Source: Magicicada septendecula
Taxonomy: Eukaryota > Arthropoda > Insecta > Hemiptera > Cicadidae
Direction: 5' to 3'
Length of the DNA: 64,000 bases
NCBI GenBank assembly: GCA_034769895.1
Contig: CM068373.1
Span: 436,027,080 to 436,091,079 of the forward strand
In this document: positions 23,259 through 34,048 of the stretch, piece by piece
How positions within the stretch are numbered: the stretch's first letter is position 1
How the letters are laid out: each line of letters begins with the position of its first letter
Program-made: the position numbers and the translations under genes
The notes under the pieces: model-generated
What the model saw: only the letters and a program-made list of their open reading frames with translations
Told to the model about the DNA's origin: nothing
Databases searched by the model: none

Positions 23259-24430
23259 TTATCTGTTGTACAATAAATGTTCCTTATATTATCTATTTAT
23301 GTTATACTACAACACATTTTAGTCCAACATTGCTTTAGTCTTATTTTTCTATGGTTTTGTTGAAAACTAGTTGGCCAGATTAGGTTATGTTATAATTTAA
23401 TTATTCAACAATGGTTGATTATCAGTTTTGAATTTCTACATTACACCTGATTTATTTAACTTTATATAGCACTGGTATATTTATTGTTTATCACTAGATT
23501 TCAATTTGTTTATTTTCACAGTCTTTATCATTGGTAATTAGTGGTTATTTACAATTTCAATTCCACATTACAATATGTTATTAGCGTTTTGGACATAATC
23601 CTTTTTGTCATGTTTATACATCATTTAGCTATGAAATTATCATACTGTTACTCGTTCTTTTTATTAACTTCTGTTTTCAATAGTTAACTTTTATTGAGTT
23701 CTGTTTGTATTGTATTGTTAAGGAAGGTATTTGATTAATAAGTTTAGGTCAGTGTAAATTTATAGCTTAGGGATTTAAATCATGTTGTTTGTTTCACTTA
23801 TACTTTCTTTTTCTATAATAATACTTTTATTTGCATATGTTAATTCATTCTAATTCATATTATCTCCCTTTGGTGTTTGACCTGGATATGTTTTCTTCTT
23901 ATCTGCACTGATTTCTTCCTCACTCTTAGTAGATTTCTTCTTGATGGTGTTGTCACTAGTTTCTTTCTCACTGTTTGATCTATTGGGTAATTAGGTATGT
24001 TGCCTCGTAGTTAGTCTTGTTTTATTTTCTTCAGTTGTACATTTACTGGTAATTCATTATTTATTTTATTCACCTATTTTGGCTTATGATACTTCCTTTA
24101 TCCATGATTGTAGGTTCAACTTTGTAGATAATTTTATTTGTAGTGGCTTTCAATTCATTTGTGATATGTTGGTGTTGGATGTGTTATATGTACCATTACA
24201 ATATATATGATATATTTCCTTATTGTAGTCCTTTTTTTTTTTTTTTTTTTTGTTAAATACTGTACAGTTTAATATTCAGATAAATATGAGTGTTTATTTT
24301 TTACTAAACAGAAATTTTTCAGACCAAGTGTTTTTTCTGACGTCTTAACCTAAAATTTCAACTTCCGCCACCGTACCTCAGTCTGCTTCCGGTCATCAAA
24401 TTTCAGGCCTATTTTATATCCAATTTGCAT
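23259..24430. other. AT-rich, no gene seen
   Basis: T-rich sequence with a T20 tract at 24232-24251. No reading frame or terminal repeat supported. Confidence 0.55.
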
Positions 24431-24436
24431 AAAAAT

Positions 24437-24452
24437 CCTGGCAGCGGCGCCA
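24437..24452 (-). promoter_or_regulatory. Primer-binding-site-like sequence
   Basis: Minus strand reads TTACAATTGGCGCCGCTG then CCAGG. TGGCGCC followed by a purine/GC stretch resembles tRNA primer-binding sites of LTR elements. It lies about 0.8 kb from the right LTR-like repeat, not directly next to it, so it may belong to another decayed element. Confidence 0.3.
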
Positions 24453-25243
24453 ATTGTAATGGATCTTACAATATTTTTTAAATCTACCCGCCCAAAATAC
24501 CACCAACCTTTAAGATCGATTCTTGCACCTACCTTGGATTCCAACAACACGTCACAGGGCCGCCAGCATATTTGCGGTTATAACTTATATGCAAACCATT
24601 TCACTTTAAGTTTTCACGGACGCTCGTGTAATTTACACTTTAATTTCCCTGGTCTCAGTATGTTCCAAAATTCGTTAGGCGAGAATTTGACGATGGAAAC
24701 AGACTAAGTAATGGTGTAATAATTTATGTTAAACACATGGTCATTGTGAAATAAAAATTATTTTTTATTTTCATTTTCTTTTTATAACTGCAAAGGTATC
24801 ACCCCATTTCTTTGGTGATGAACAAATCACCTTACTGAACACACATAGTTCTTATTATATCAAATTAAATCTTACCTACTAATTAAAAGCTAACCAGTAC
24901 TCCACTTTCACTCTCTCTGTCATTCATCTCCCCCTTTTTATATCTGAGATCTCATTTATGAAAATAATATTTGAATATTGTGCGAATTAATGGTTGGCTG
25001 ATCGATCTATTTTCGCTGTACTTATCTGTCTTTGTTACTCCACATGTTGCATCTTTTCTCGTTCACACTTTTTCCCCTAGCCTCACAAAAACTGTCCGGA
25101 AATGTTTTAAACTGTTAATTTACTTTGTCCACGCAGTCGACATTTGTAGATATTGAATTAGCTTTGTTTTAATTACATTTTTTACTGATTGAAGGTCAAA
25201 ATAGGTTTTGTCCGTGGACTTATGTTACCACACCCTTACGGGT
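24453..25243. other. No gene seen
   Basis: The short plus ORF at 24459-24707 and minus ORF at 24350-24550 overlap and have no recognisable domain. The rest is AT-rich. Confidence 0.5.
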
Positions 25244-25650
25244 TGAAGATGGTGATCGAACAGGGCGAATGGCGATCGACGTTCGGGTATATGTTCGCTG
25301 GTCACGTGGTACTCCCACCACGCTGATCAAGTCATATCGACTATTCGAGACGTTTTGAAAAGTCATAACTGCGTTTCGCTATTAGAAAACACGTGTTCAC
25401 TTCGTGATATTTTCACGATACACTCGTGACGTTAGTTGACTTGACAAAAGTCTGTGTCCATATATGGTTATATCGAATTCCGCTTTGGCTCATTCATCCA
25501 TTGGTACAGTTAAAAATAGCTGTCGACTCATCGACACGTGTTTCCAATTCCCATGCAGATACATAAAGTCGAATTTTTGGTTTTACATAAATCGGATTAT
25601 TGCACAATTGAAATTATCAAAAATGGTTTCCCCTTTTTTGTACCATCACA
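25244..25650 (-). repeat. LTR-like direct repeat, right copy
   Basis: Partner of 13996-14406, same orientation. Differences are mostly C/T and G/A transitions. No match to any other sequence in the window. Confidence 0.55.
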
Positions 25651-27470
25651 ATTGATCGGTTGTACCTCTGTTGGATGATGATGCCGACATGTTACACTAT
25701 AGACTTTCACCATTGTCAACATTAATTACACACACAACGCTTCAGCCACTCAGAATCACTGCGTATGTACAGTAACACCACAAAACTGATCTATTATAAA
25801 AAAAATTATATATAATTACACAACAAATAAAGTAAAATAAAAAATACATCCATAAATAAAACTTATGAATAATGTCCACAGAATGTAAGAGATTCCACTC
25901 ACTTCCACAAAGATTCTAGGTGTGAGAGTTCCAGTCTGTGGAAAGTATAATGACTCTAAAAACCTACAGACTCATGGCCATATTAGCAAGTTGTGTTTAT
26001 GCAATTAAATTTACTTTTTTTTATTTTTATAAGACATTTTGTTAAATGTTCTGGTACTTCAAAAGGCAACCACTGATTATGAACAGTCAAAATGTTTTGT
26101 TAGTATGTAATTAACATTTTACATCAAATTGATAGTTTGACTCCAGGATATTTTTGTATTGCAGTGGACAAGACACAATTCCTAGCAGCAGTAGATAAAA
26201 AGAGAAACCACTTATTTATTTTTAAACTAGAATGTTAAGATTTGTAAAAATTAATTGGTATTGTAAAGTTAAACAGATATTAAGCAGGGCGTAGGTTACA
26301 GTGGGGAGAAGGTGGGTTAGCCACATGAGAGGAAAGTGTCTACTAACACAGCTGAAAATATTGGCCTACTCTTTGAATTATGAATAAGAATAAGACACGC
26401 TGTATGAGATGAGTAATCTATTTTGAGACGGATTCACTTTTTATACCTAATGTGCCGAAGTTACACTTCTTTAATTAAAGATGAAAGAAAATATTAAAAT
26501 TTACATTTTCCCTGTAAAAGTACTAAAATTTATAAACTAATATCGCTTATAATGACAGCTGAAATAAAGCAGTTATACTGCCTTGTCAATTCACATTTAT
26601 TTTCTTTTACTGTTTTTATAACTTTATTTACTTAATTTTCTATTGTCTACGCATTCTTATGTTTTCAATTGTTTATTTTTTAATTTTTAAGGTTTTTTAT
26701 GTATTTATTAGTTTCTACATTTCATTAGCTACATTTTTAACTATATTACTAAATACTTTACCAAACTAAATTTTACAGCTCTACCAACACCACACACACA
26801 CATATGTAACTTACTTTTTACTAACTTACCTAACTTTTTACTAACCAATTATTCTTATAATTTTAAAGTTGTTTTGTTATTCTTTTAATTGTTTTTAAGG
26901 TTTTTACAGTTTAGTATGTCTTATATTTAATTCACTATTTTTTTACCAAGTTACTAAGTACTAAAAATTTGGTTGTAGGTAAGTTTTGATTTTGATTACG
27001 ACACGACCAGACAGTGAACGTGGATATTTTGTAAGACGAAACAAACATCAGACACAACAGAAAGAGACAATGTAATAAAGATGTCACAGAGTTATAAAAT
27101 GTTTAATACTGCCATTATTTGTAAACAGTGACTTAGCGTGTTGTGTCTGTTGCAATGTTTCTCCAAAGTCGAGCCTAGACATCAACAATCGTATATTTTG
27201 GATGTGTACACTTTATGTACATGTTGTGATTCACAAAAAAACATAATAATATATGATCCATATTGCTCTGGCATCTTAATTTGTTTGAATAAGTAACATC
27301 AGTAACAGTCACGCATGTGAAATGATTGTGTGTGCGTGTGTGTGTTTACAGCAGATGTAAACTATCAATAAAGAACAGGAGAGACAATATTAATACAACA
27401 ATTAGAAAGTAATATAGAGCACATTTATTTAGGCCTACATGCAGTTACAATTATTTAGGTCAGTTCTTCA
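25651..27470. other. No gene seen
   Basis: AT-rich. A short TG tract lies at about 27330-27350. No terminal repeats or domains recognised. Confidence 0.55.
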
Positions 27471-27474
27471 CCCT

Positions 27475-28235
27475 ACTAATATTTCTGTCACTGTTATCAC
27501 TGTTAGCCTACTATCACTATCACTCAAATCATCTTCACTGCTGCTATCCTGTCTTATATTAATTTCTAAACGATCTGTTACAGTATCCATTATGGTCTAA
27601 TCTCACGTAGGCACTTTCAATTTTCATGACGTCACATCTTGATCTCTAGTCTGCAGGAGAAATACAATAAAATTCCTTTTTCGCTAAGTTTATGACACTG
27701 TCTACAGAAAAATTCATGTTTTTTTCTTTTAACGCTCCTTCATGGTTCCCCAAATAAGTTCCATAGGATTAAAATCCAGCTGATAGGATAGAAGTCATAA
27801 AACGTAATGTCCATGGATTGCCAAAGTAGCATTTATTTTAAAAGTTTTCTATGTTGGTTTATTTTGTTTAATTAGTGCATAGAGCTCAGGTTTTAACATA
27901 TATGGACTACAAGGAATGTCATGGTTCTGTAACCAGTTAATCATGTCTGCCTTTTTTGTTAATGATGTTAGAGGTGGATTTATTTGTACATTATGGTAGT
28001 AGGCGGCCATTGTCTATTACTATTACGCTATTCCTATTCAAATGAAATGAAACTAAATGCTTCACTTTTGATGAATACTGATATTTTAGAAAAGTACACA
28101 CACAATAATCTCCAAATTGGCTTGGAGAAAAGTAAGCTATTATTCTCTGTTGACGCATGCAGAACAGCACGTACATAACCTGCACCTTTAGCACAAAAAC
28201 GGTTGATTCATGTCTACTGAATCTTACTGTACTTG
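27475..28235 (-). pseudogene. IS630/Tc1-like DDE transposase relic
   Basis: Read on the minus strand, the relic gives AKGAGYVRAVLHA, SVIVIDNG (first-half catalytic Asp block), then HNVQINPPLTSLTKKADMIN, IPCSPYMLKPELYALIKQNK and FNPMELIWGTMKER (third catalytic block: NPxE..W). It ends in an acidic tail (SSSEDDLSDSDS) at about 27520. Frames shift at about 28015 and 27810, with stops. This resembles the Tc1/IS630-type transposase family widespread in insects. No inverted ends found. Confidence 0.72.
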
Positions 28236-29839
28236 TGCAGTTACGTGCCCAACCACTGATATCAGTATCACTTTATCGATATCAGTATGTTACATGTTGT
28301 CACCAAAATAAGGAAAACAGACAGGGTGTTCAGTAGATGCGATGGTATAGACTAAATAAAATAAACAATTTAGATCATGAAACAAGTACATCCAATAGCA
28401 ATTAGATTAGATAAAATGTGTTGTATTATTTAATGTATTTAAGCAAGAGGTAATGAAAGTGGTTTCAGTTCAATTCGTCTGTACCTTTGTGTCAAAATCT
28501 TGAGCCTATTGTACAGGATGTAGGCTGTGTTGACATCGGTCAGTGGGGTTAGGTAAGTAAGTATTGGTTTTATTTGTTTATTATTTTTCTTGAGGTGGCA
28601 GGTTTTCAACTAAAGCAAAACCACCTTTCCTAATCTTATTCTTGAATATTTAAAATGGATTGCTCCCATTTGTCCAAATTCAGTGCATGTAATATATGGT
28701 AACATCTGCTGGTGTTTTTTATGTGTGGAGGTTAGCTATATCTACTGGTTGTGGTTTTATTTATTACTTTTATGAGTGGCAGTGTTTTAATACACCAAAA
28801 ACCAACTTTCCTAAGCTTTTAGGAATTAGTCTGGCAAATCAGTATCTAGATGGAATGTACCAATTTAAGGGGGGGGGGATAATGCACAAGTACAAAAAAT
28901 TAAAGTTTAATTTAAATTTATCATGTTTCTAATAAAATTTATACCTGAATTAGAATTTACTTAGAATATTTTAACAAAACTATTGTTGGAACCCTACAGG
29001 AGACCCCAACCAATGAAAAGATTAGTCACTAATGTGGGGTATCAAGCTCACATCACTGTCATTGATTTCAGTAACAAGTAACAGACTATACAATGGCCAT
29101 ACTTTTTCCCGTGGCTCTTGATTTGATTTCAGAATTTTGTTTGTAATAACTACAGAAAATGACTTTCTCACTAAATGTGACTCTTCTGTTGAAGTTAAGA
29201 AAATTCTCTTTTATCTCATCTATTTATATGAAAATACGGTTTGCCAAATACATGTATAGGCCTACCTGTTTATTAGCCTTCAACTTGTCTGCAAGAGCTT
29301 AGTTAATTTTATCAATATTACTTGACAATCCTGGTCAGTCTGTAACCATCTATTACACATAAGAGTAGATTAAACATGATTTATTTGTTAATTATTATTT
29401 CGTAAAGTTAGTTTTATGAATATTCAAATACAGATTTAAGAATAACACACTGACATAGATCTGGAAGGCAAGTAAGTAAATTAGTCTACCTGAAAGGGAA
29501 GAAAAATAAAAACGTAAGTTGTTTGATTTCCATTACTGACCTGTATATTATTAGTCTACTTCTATCACTTGTTTCTACAGGAATGGATCTGTCTTGACAA
29601 CTGAACAAGGAAGTGTATGCGTTTTAAATTGTAATGGAAATGTGGCTAGACATAAGCAGACATTTCCTGAGTTGTAGAAAAGTCTTTGAATACAGTTTAA
29701 CAAATATCTGATTATATTGGATAAACCCGATCATGAAAAAAGGAACAAAAATATGACTGGTACGTAGAAGATGAAAAACAGCGTTAAAGAGTTTGCATCC
29801 TATTAAGATTAAAACCAACCAATATCCAAGAGAATTACA

Positions 29840-30262
29840 AGTCTTAAATAAAAGATCACAGTGGAGGTGATAGATGTTTATGGATCACAAGTTTGGAATG
29901 TACACAAAAGAAATAGGGAAAGGTTAAGTTCGGTTAAAATTGGGTGCTGAAGGAGAAGTTGTAACTCAACAAGTGGCTAGTCATGGTTGGAAATGATGAA
30001 ATAAGAAGGTGAACTGGAATGGATATAAATATTACAGGAACAGTAGAAGTTAAGAAATAAAATTTTATTGCCACCTACATAAAGTGCCTGAAATGAAGAG
30101 TTCTAAGCAACTGTTGAATAAACACAACAACAAGAAGTAATGGTAGACCATAAATTTCCTGGGTCAATGTCATATAAACTGTTATGAACAGCAGGGGCCT
30201 TCAAATCACAGGCTGTGAAGACAGAAAATGTTGGCAGATATTGAGATGTGGCAGACCCTGAA
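29840..30262 (+). pseudogene. LINE reverse transcriptase C-terminal relic (copy A)
   Basis: Translates in broken frames to VYGSQVWNVHKRNRERL, then SWVNVIxTVMNSRGLQITGC and EDRKCWQILRCGRP. This is the tail typical of non-LTR reverse transcriptases (YGSExW ... GRPxxxW ... RGL ... DRxxWR). No catalytic RT core remains. The same relic is in copy B (55745-56160) and inverted in copy C (59945-60360). Confidence 0.6.
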
Positions 30263-30406
30263 CCCTGTATCACACTATGCTACTTAACTAGTCGCTACTA
30301 AATACATGCTACTACATTTTATAGTATTTCTAGGTCACAATATTTTTAGGTAGCCGCCATTTAGTAGTGGTTAGTACACTACTACTACTACTACTACTCT
30401 CCAGCA

Positions 30407-32116
30407 CTACAGCCCATGGTGAGCCTTGGCCTCCGCTACGACCCGTCTCCACTCATCTCTGTCCACTGCCTTCAGTCTCCAGTTCCTAATGCCCATCTTT
30501 CTTAGATCTTCTTCCACATCCTGCTGCCATCTTCTTCGAGGCCTTCCTCTTCTTCTTTTGCCCAGTATCGTTCCACTTAATATAGTTTTGGGCATCCTCG
30601 TAACATTCATACGGAATACGTGTCCCAGCCATCTAATTCTAGCTGTTTTTACGTGTCTCACCAGGTCTTGTCCACCAATCAACTCATTTATTTCACCGTT
30701 ATTTCGTATCCTATACATATTCCCTTCCTTCACCGGTCCAAATATCTGTCTCAAAATTCTTCTTTCAAAAATTCTTAGTGCACTTATATCCTTATTTACG
30801 AGAGTCCATGTCTCGGATGCATAAGTAACAACAGGTCTGATCAGTGTTTTATATAACATCAATTTGGTTCTTGGAGTTAGAAGCTTTGATTTCAGTAATG
30901 ATTGGTTTGCATAGTAGGCTCTATTGCCGGTTATGATTCTATTTACTATTTCGCTGCTCACTTGGTTTTCATTATTCAGAATAACACCTAGGTACTTAAA
31001 TTCTGTAACTCCTTGGAAACAGTAATGGCCTGTGTGAAGGTCTAGCAGTTCTCTATTTTCCTTTGCAGACACTTTCATGTATTTTGTTTTAGCCTCATTG
31101 ACTTCCAAACCAATCCTGCTCACTTCCCTCTCTATTTCAATAAAGGTGTCTTTTAATACATTTTTGTTCCTGGCTACCAGCACAATATCATCCGCATATG
31201 CTCCTAGTTGCCTCGTCCTTTTGAAGATGTGTCCTCTGAAGTCTATCTTGTTTATAGCATAGTGTAGTGCCAAGTTAAAGAGGGTCGCAGATAATGCATC
31301 ACCCTGCTTTACTCCAGTACCAACTGTAAAATCTCGGCTTTTGTTTCTTCCCAGAACTACTTTTCCCCTGAAATCGTTCAGACTGAGCAGTACCAGTGTC
31401 ACAATCTTTTGAGGTACTCCCAATTCTTCCAATGCTATTCGCAACATTATTCGATTTACACTATCGAAGGCTTGCCTGAAATCTATAAACAGTATATGGA
31501 TGTCAATACCATATTCGAAACATCTTTCGAGTGACTGCCTCATGACAAAAATTTGATCGACTGTGCTCCGGTCGGCTCTAAATCCACTTTGATGTTCACT
31601 TAGGATTTCCTCTGCATATACATTTAGCCTATTAAGGAGAATCATGGACAATATCTTATAGACACAGCTTAGCAGTGTTATGCCCCTATAATTGCTGCAT
31701 ACAGTTTTATCTCCTTTTTTAAAAACTGGGCATATTACTCCAGTCTTCCAGTCATTTGGCATTGTCTCTTCCTCCCATACACTACATACTATATCATGAA
31801 TTTGTGCAGTTAGTGCTCCACCGCCTTTTTTGATCAGTTCAGGGCTAAGCTGATCTTCGCCAGGCGTTTTCCCGTTCTTTAGTCGATTAATTGCTCTTCT
31901 CACTTCCTCAACTGAGGGAGTTTCTACATATGGTTCTGGACCTATTCTTACATTCTCTTCTACAGTCTCCATTGTGTCAGGCTTATTTAATATTTCTTCA
32001 AAATATTCAGCCCATCTGTTGAGGATCAGCCTGTCTTCTGCTATTAGTTTTCCATCTTTGTCTTTGCAGATATTTAGCTTTGGTTGGTAACTTCTGTTTA
32101 TACTTCTTATCCTCAT
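30407..32116 (-). CDS. RTE reverse transcriptase domain, open frame
   Basis: 569 codons without a stop. RT blocks are in order: GKTPGEDQLSPELIK, CSNYRGITLLSCVYKILS, GFRADRSTVDQIF, LFIDFRQAFDSVNR (first catalytic Asp), GVKQGDALSATLFNLAL, and AYADDIVLVA (catalytic pair). A thumb and C-terminal zinc/basic tail ends GKRRRGRPRRRWQQD and EDLRKMGIRNWRL. The ORF ends just before the microsatellite tail. In the parent element it is one polyprotein with the endonuclease; here a frameshift separates them, so the copy cannot mobilise itself without repair. The RT half is remarkably unspoiled. Confidence 0.9.
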   Translation of the reverse strand: MRIRSINRSYQPKLNICKDKDGKLIAEDRLILNRWAEYFEEILNKPDTMETVEENVRIGPEPYVETPSVEEVRRAINRLKNGKTPGEDQLSPELIKKGGGALTAQIHDIVCSVWEEETMPNDWKTGVICPVFKKGDKTVCSNYRGITLLSCVYKILSMILLNRLNVYAEEILSEHQSGFRADRSTVDQIFVMRQSLERCFEYGIDIHILFIDFRQAFDSVNRIMLRIALEELGVPQKIVTLVLLSLNDFRGKVVLGRNKSRDFTVGTGVKQGDALSATLFNLALHYAINKIDFRGHIFKRTRQLGAYADDIVLVARNKNVLKDTFIEIEREVSRIGLEVNEAKTKYMKVSAKENRELLDLHTGHYCFQGVTEFKYLGVILNNENQVSSEIVNRIITGNRAYYANQSLLKSKLLTPRTKLMLYKTLIRPVVTYASETWTLVNKDISALRIFERRILRQIFGPVKEGNMYRIRNNGEINELIGGQDLVRHVKTARIRWLGHVFRMNVTRMPKTILSGTILGKRRRGRPRRRWQQDVEEDLRKMGIRNWRLKAVDRDEWRRVVAEAKAHHGL

Positions 32117-33242
32117 TATACAGGTTTTTTGTTTTCTTCTGTTCTGATAATTCCTCTGTTTTGCGCACCTTCTCCTTCATGTATTCTCTTTTTTTCTTCT
32201 TACATAAATGGTTTGCCTCGTGTCTGCTAGCTCTATATCGGTCACTATTCTGTCTAGTGTTTCTCTCCAACATTTTCCTTCTGTATTCATTCTTTCTTTG
32301 CATAGCTTCTCTGCACTCGTCATCAAACCATTCGGACTGTTTTCTCCTTTTCACACCTACTATCTCTCTAGCCGCCTCTATAACGGCTTCTTTTATGTTT
32401 GCCCACTTTTCTTCAATATTATTGATTTCCTTATCAAGTTTGTTAGCTATCATTAGTTGGTATTGACCACAACACTGACCATCTTTAAGTTTATCGACAT
32501 CCCATTTCATTCTTTTCTCTCCTTTATCTTTTTGGATCGTAGCTAGCTTTTCTCTGACCACTGCTCTCACCAGATAGTGATCAGTATCACAGTTTGGACC
32601 TCTCATTGCTCTAGTGTCTACTACAGAGGTTGCATGTCTTTTGCTAACAAGAACATGATCAATTTGATTCATTAGATCAGTCCCAGGGGCTCTCCATGTC
32701 CCTAAGTGGATTCTTTTATGATCAAAACTGGTGCTTTTTATGATCATTCCGCACGCTGTAGCGAACTCTGCAAGCATTCTTCCATTGTCAGTGGATTCAT
32801 TGTGCAGGGAGAATTTCCCAGCAACGCCCTTCAGAAAATTCTCTTTTCCAATCTTAGCATTAAAGTCCCCCAGAATGATAACTAAGTCGTATTTTGGGAC
32901 TGCTCCATACACTCTTGTTAATTTTCCATAAAATTCCTCCTTCTCTTCATCTGATTTATCCTCAGTTGGTGCATGTACTGATATGAGTGTTATATTTCTG
33001 AAATGGCCTTTCCTTCTTAGTTTGCATATTCTATCAGATATTGGTTCAATTCCAATTACCCTGTCAGATATTTTCTTGTTCATTATGAACCCAGTCCCAA
33101 ACTGACCTGTTCTTGCTGTAGGTCCACTGTAAATGAACTTGAAATCTCTTTTCTCGATCACTCCTTGTCCTTGCCATCTAATCTCTTGTAAGGCAATAAT
33201 ATCCAAATGAAATCTGTTCATTTCATCAGCAACTTCCCTCAT
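32090..33242 (-). pseudogene. RTE apurinic-type endonuclease domain, N-terminus missing
   Basis: Begins MREVADEMNRFHLDIIALQE, about 20 residues into the usual EEP domain. Key residues are the catalytic Glu in ALQEIRW, VSVHAPT, Asp/Asn in VIILGDFNAKIG and the Asp-His pair in NCDTDHYLV, so the remaining active site is intact. In insect annotations this fold is often mislabelled craniofacial development protein 2-like. The frame is followed by a Lys/Arg-rich linker and shifts relative to the RT frame between about 32007 and 32116. In the live element it nicks target DNA for priming. Confidence 0.9.
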
Positions 33243-33639
33243 CTCAGTGGTTAGTACAGCAAAGACATAGTTGTGTAGATTGGTTTGATGTTAAAAAGTA
33301 TTGTGCAGAACGTCATCGTGAGTGTGCGACATGAGGCTTTGAGACACCTGTTGCTGATTGATGTTAGAGCTTTATAAGGAGCTGCTGCATAACATCAGGA
33401 ACAAAAATAAATGCATGTTGGTTCGGGAATCGACATGTAGAATGGATAAACTGGGAACTTCAACAACACTAATCCGAGAGCTGGCAATTGAGGTCCCCCA
33501 ATCGTACCACATTACATCATGCGGTTAGCCTTACCAAAGTTTCAGGAGTTGCTAGATTTAGTGTCACCAAAGTAAATTTGGTTGTATCCATCTTCTGTTG
33601 TGGCACTACGCTTTCAGAATGTTTAATTTTATTCAGTTC

Positions 33640-33789
33640 ATTATGATAAGCACCAAGGAGTGTTTTAATTTTGTTTTTTAAAGCATCTCCCTTTGTTGGT
33701 AATCAGGGAAGTTCCAGCTCATCTAGCAACCAAGTGAAAGCAGTTTTATTGTGATGTGTTTCAAATACTCTATGGATGTAATGTCCCAC
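33640..33789 (-). pseudogene. MADF domain relic, C-terminal half (copy A)
   Basis: Continues, across the hAT insertion, the domain begun at 48822-48680. It encodes ITSIEYLKH and the KIK/FHNELNKI-type end. The hAT inserted within the domain just after the LWD motif. Confidence 0.65.
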
Positions 33790-34048
33790 CAGGGTTGCCA
33801 AAAACCAGATTTTTTTATAAAAACCAAAAAAACCCGGTTTTTTGGTTTAAACCGGTTTTTTTGGTTTAAACCAGTTAATTCAATCCTCATTGTTTTATTA
33901 GAATTTTTATTTGTACATTGAAAACACAACTCCTTTTTGTACAACTTTAATGTGAAACACAACATAACATATAAAAAAACAAAAATATGCATGTGGCTAT
34001 CTGCACCTTATATATATGAATTTAAGTTTTCATAAAATGCTAACATGG

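Larger units (their letters stand above)
30379..33245 (-). mobile_element. RTE-type non-LTR retrotransposon, 5' truncated
   Basis: 13-bp target duplication AGTGGTTAGTACA at 30366-30378 and 33246-33258. Copy B has a single copy of this site at about 56268. The element is minus-oriented, ends in an AGT microsatellite tail (30379-30397 on plus: CTA repeats), and is cut at the 5' end within the endonuclease, as incomplete target-primed reverse transcription leaves it. Confidence 0.92.
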
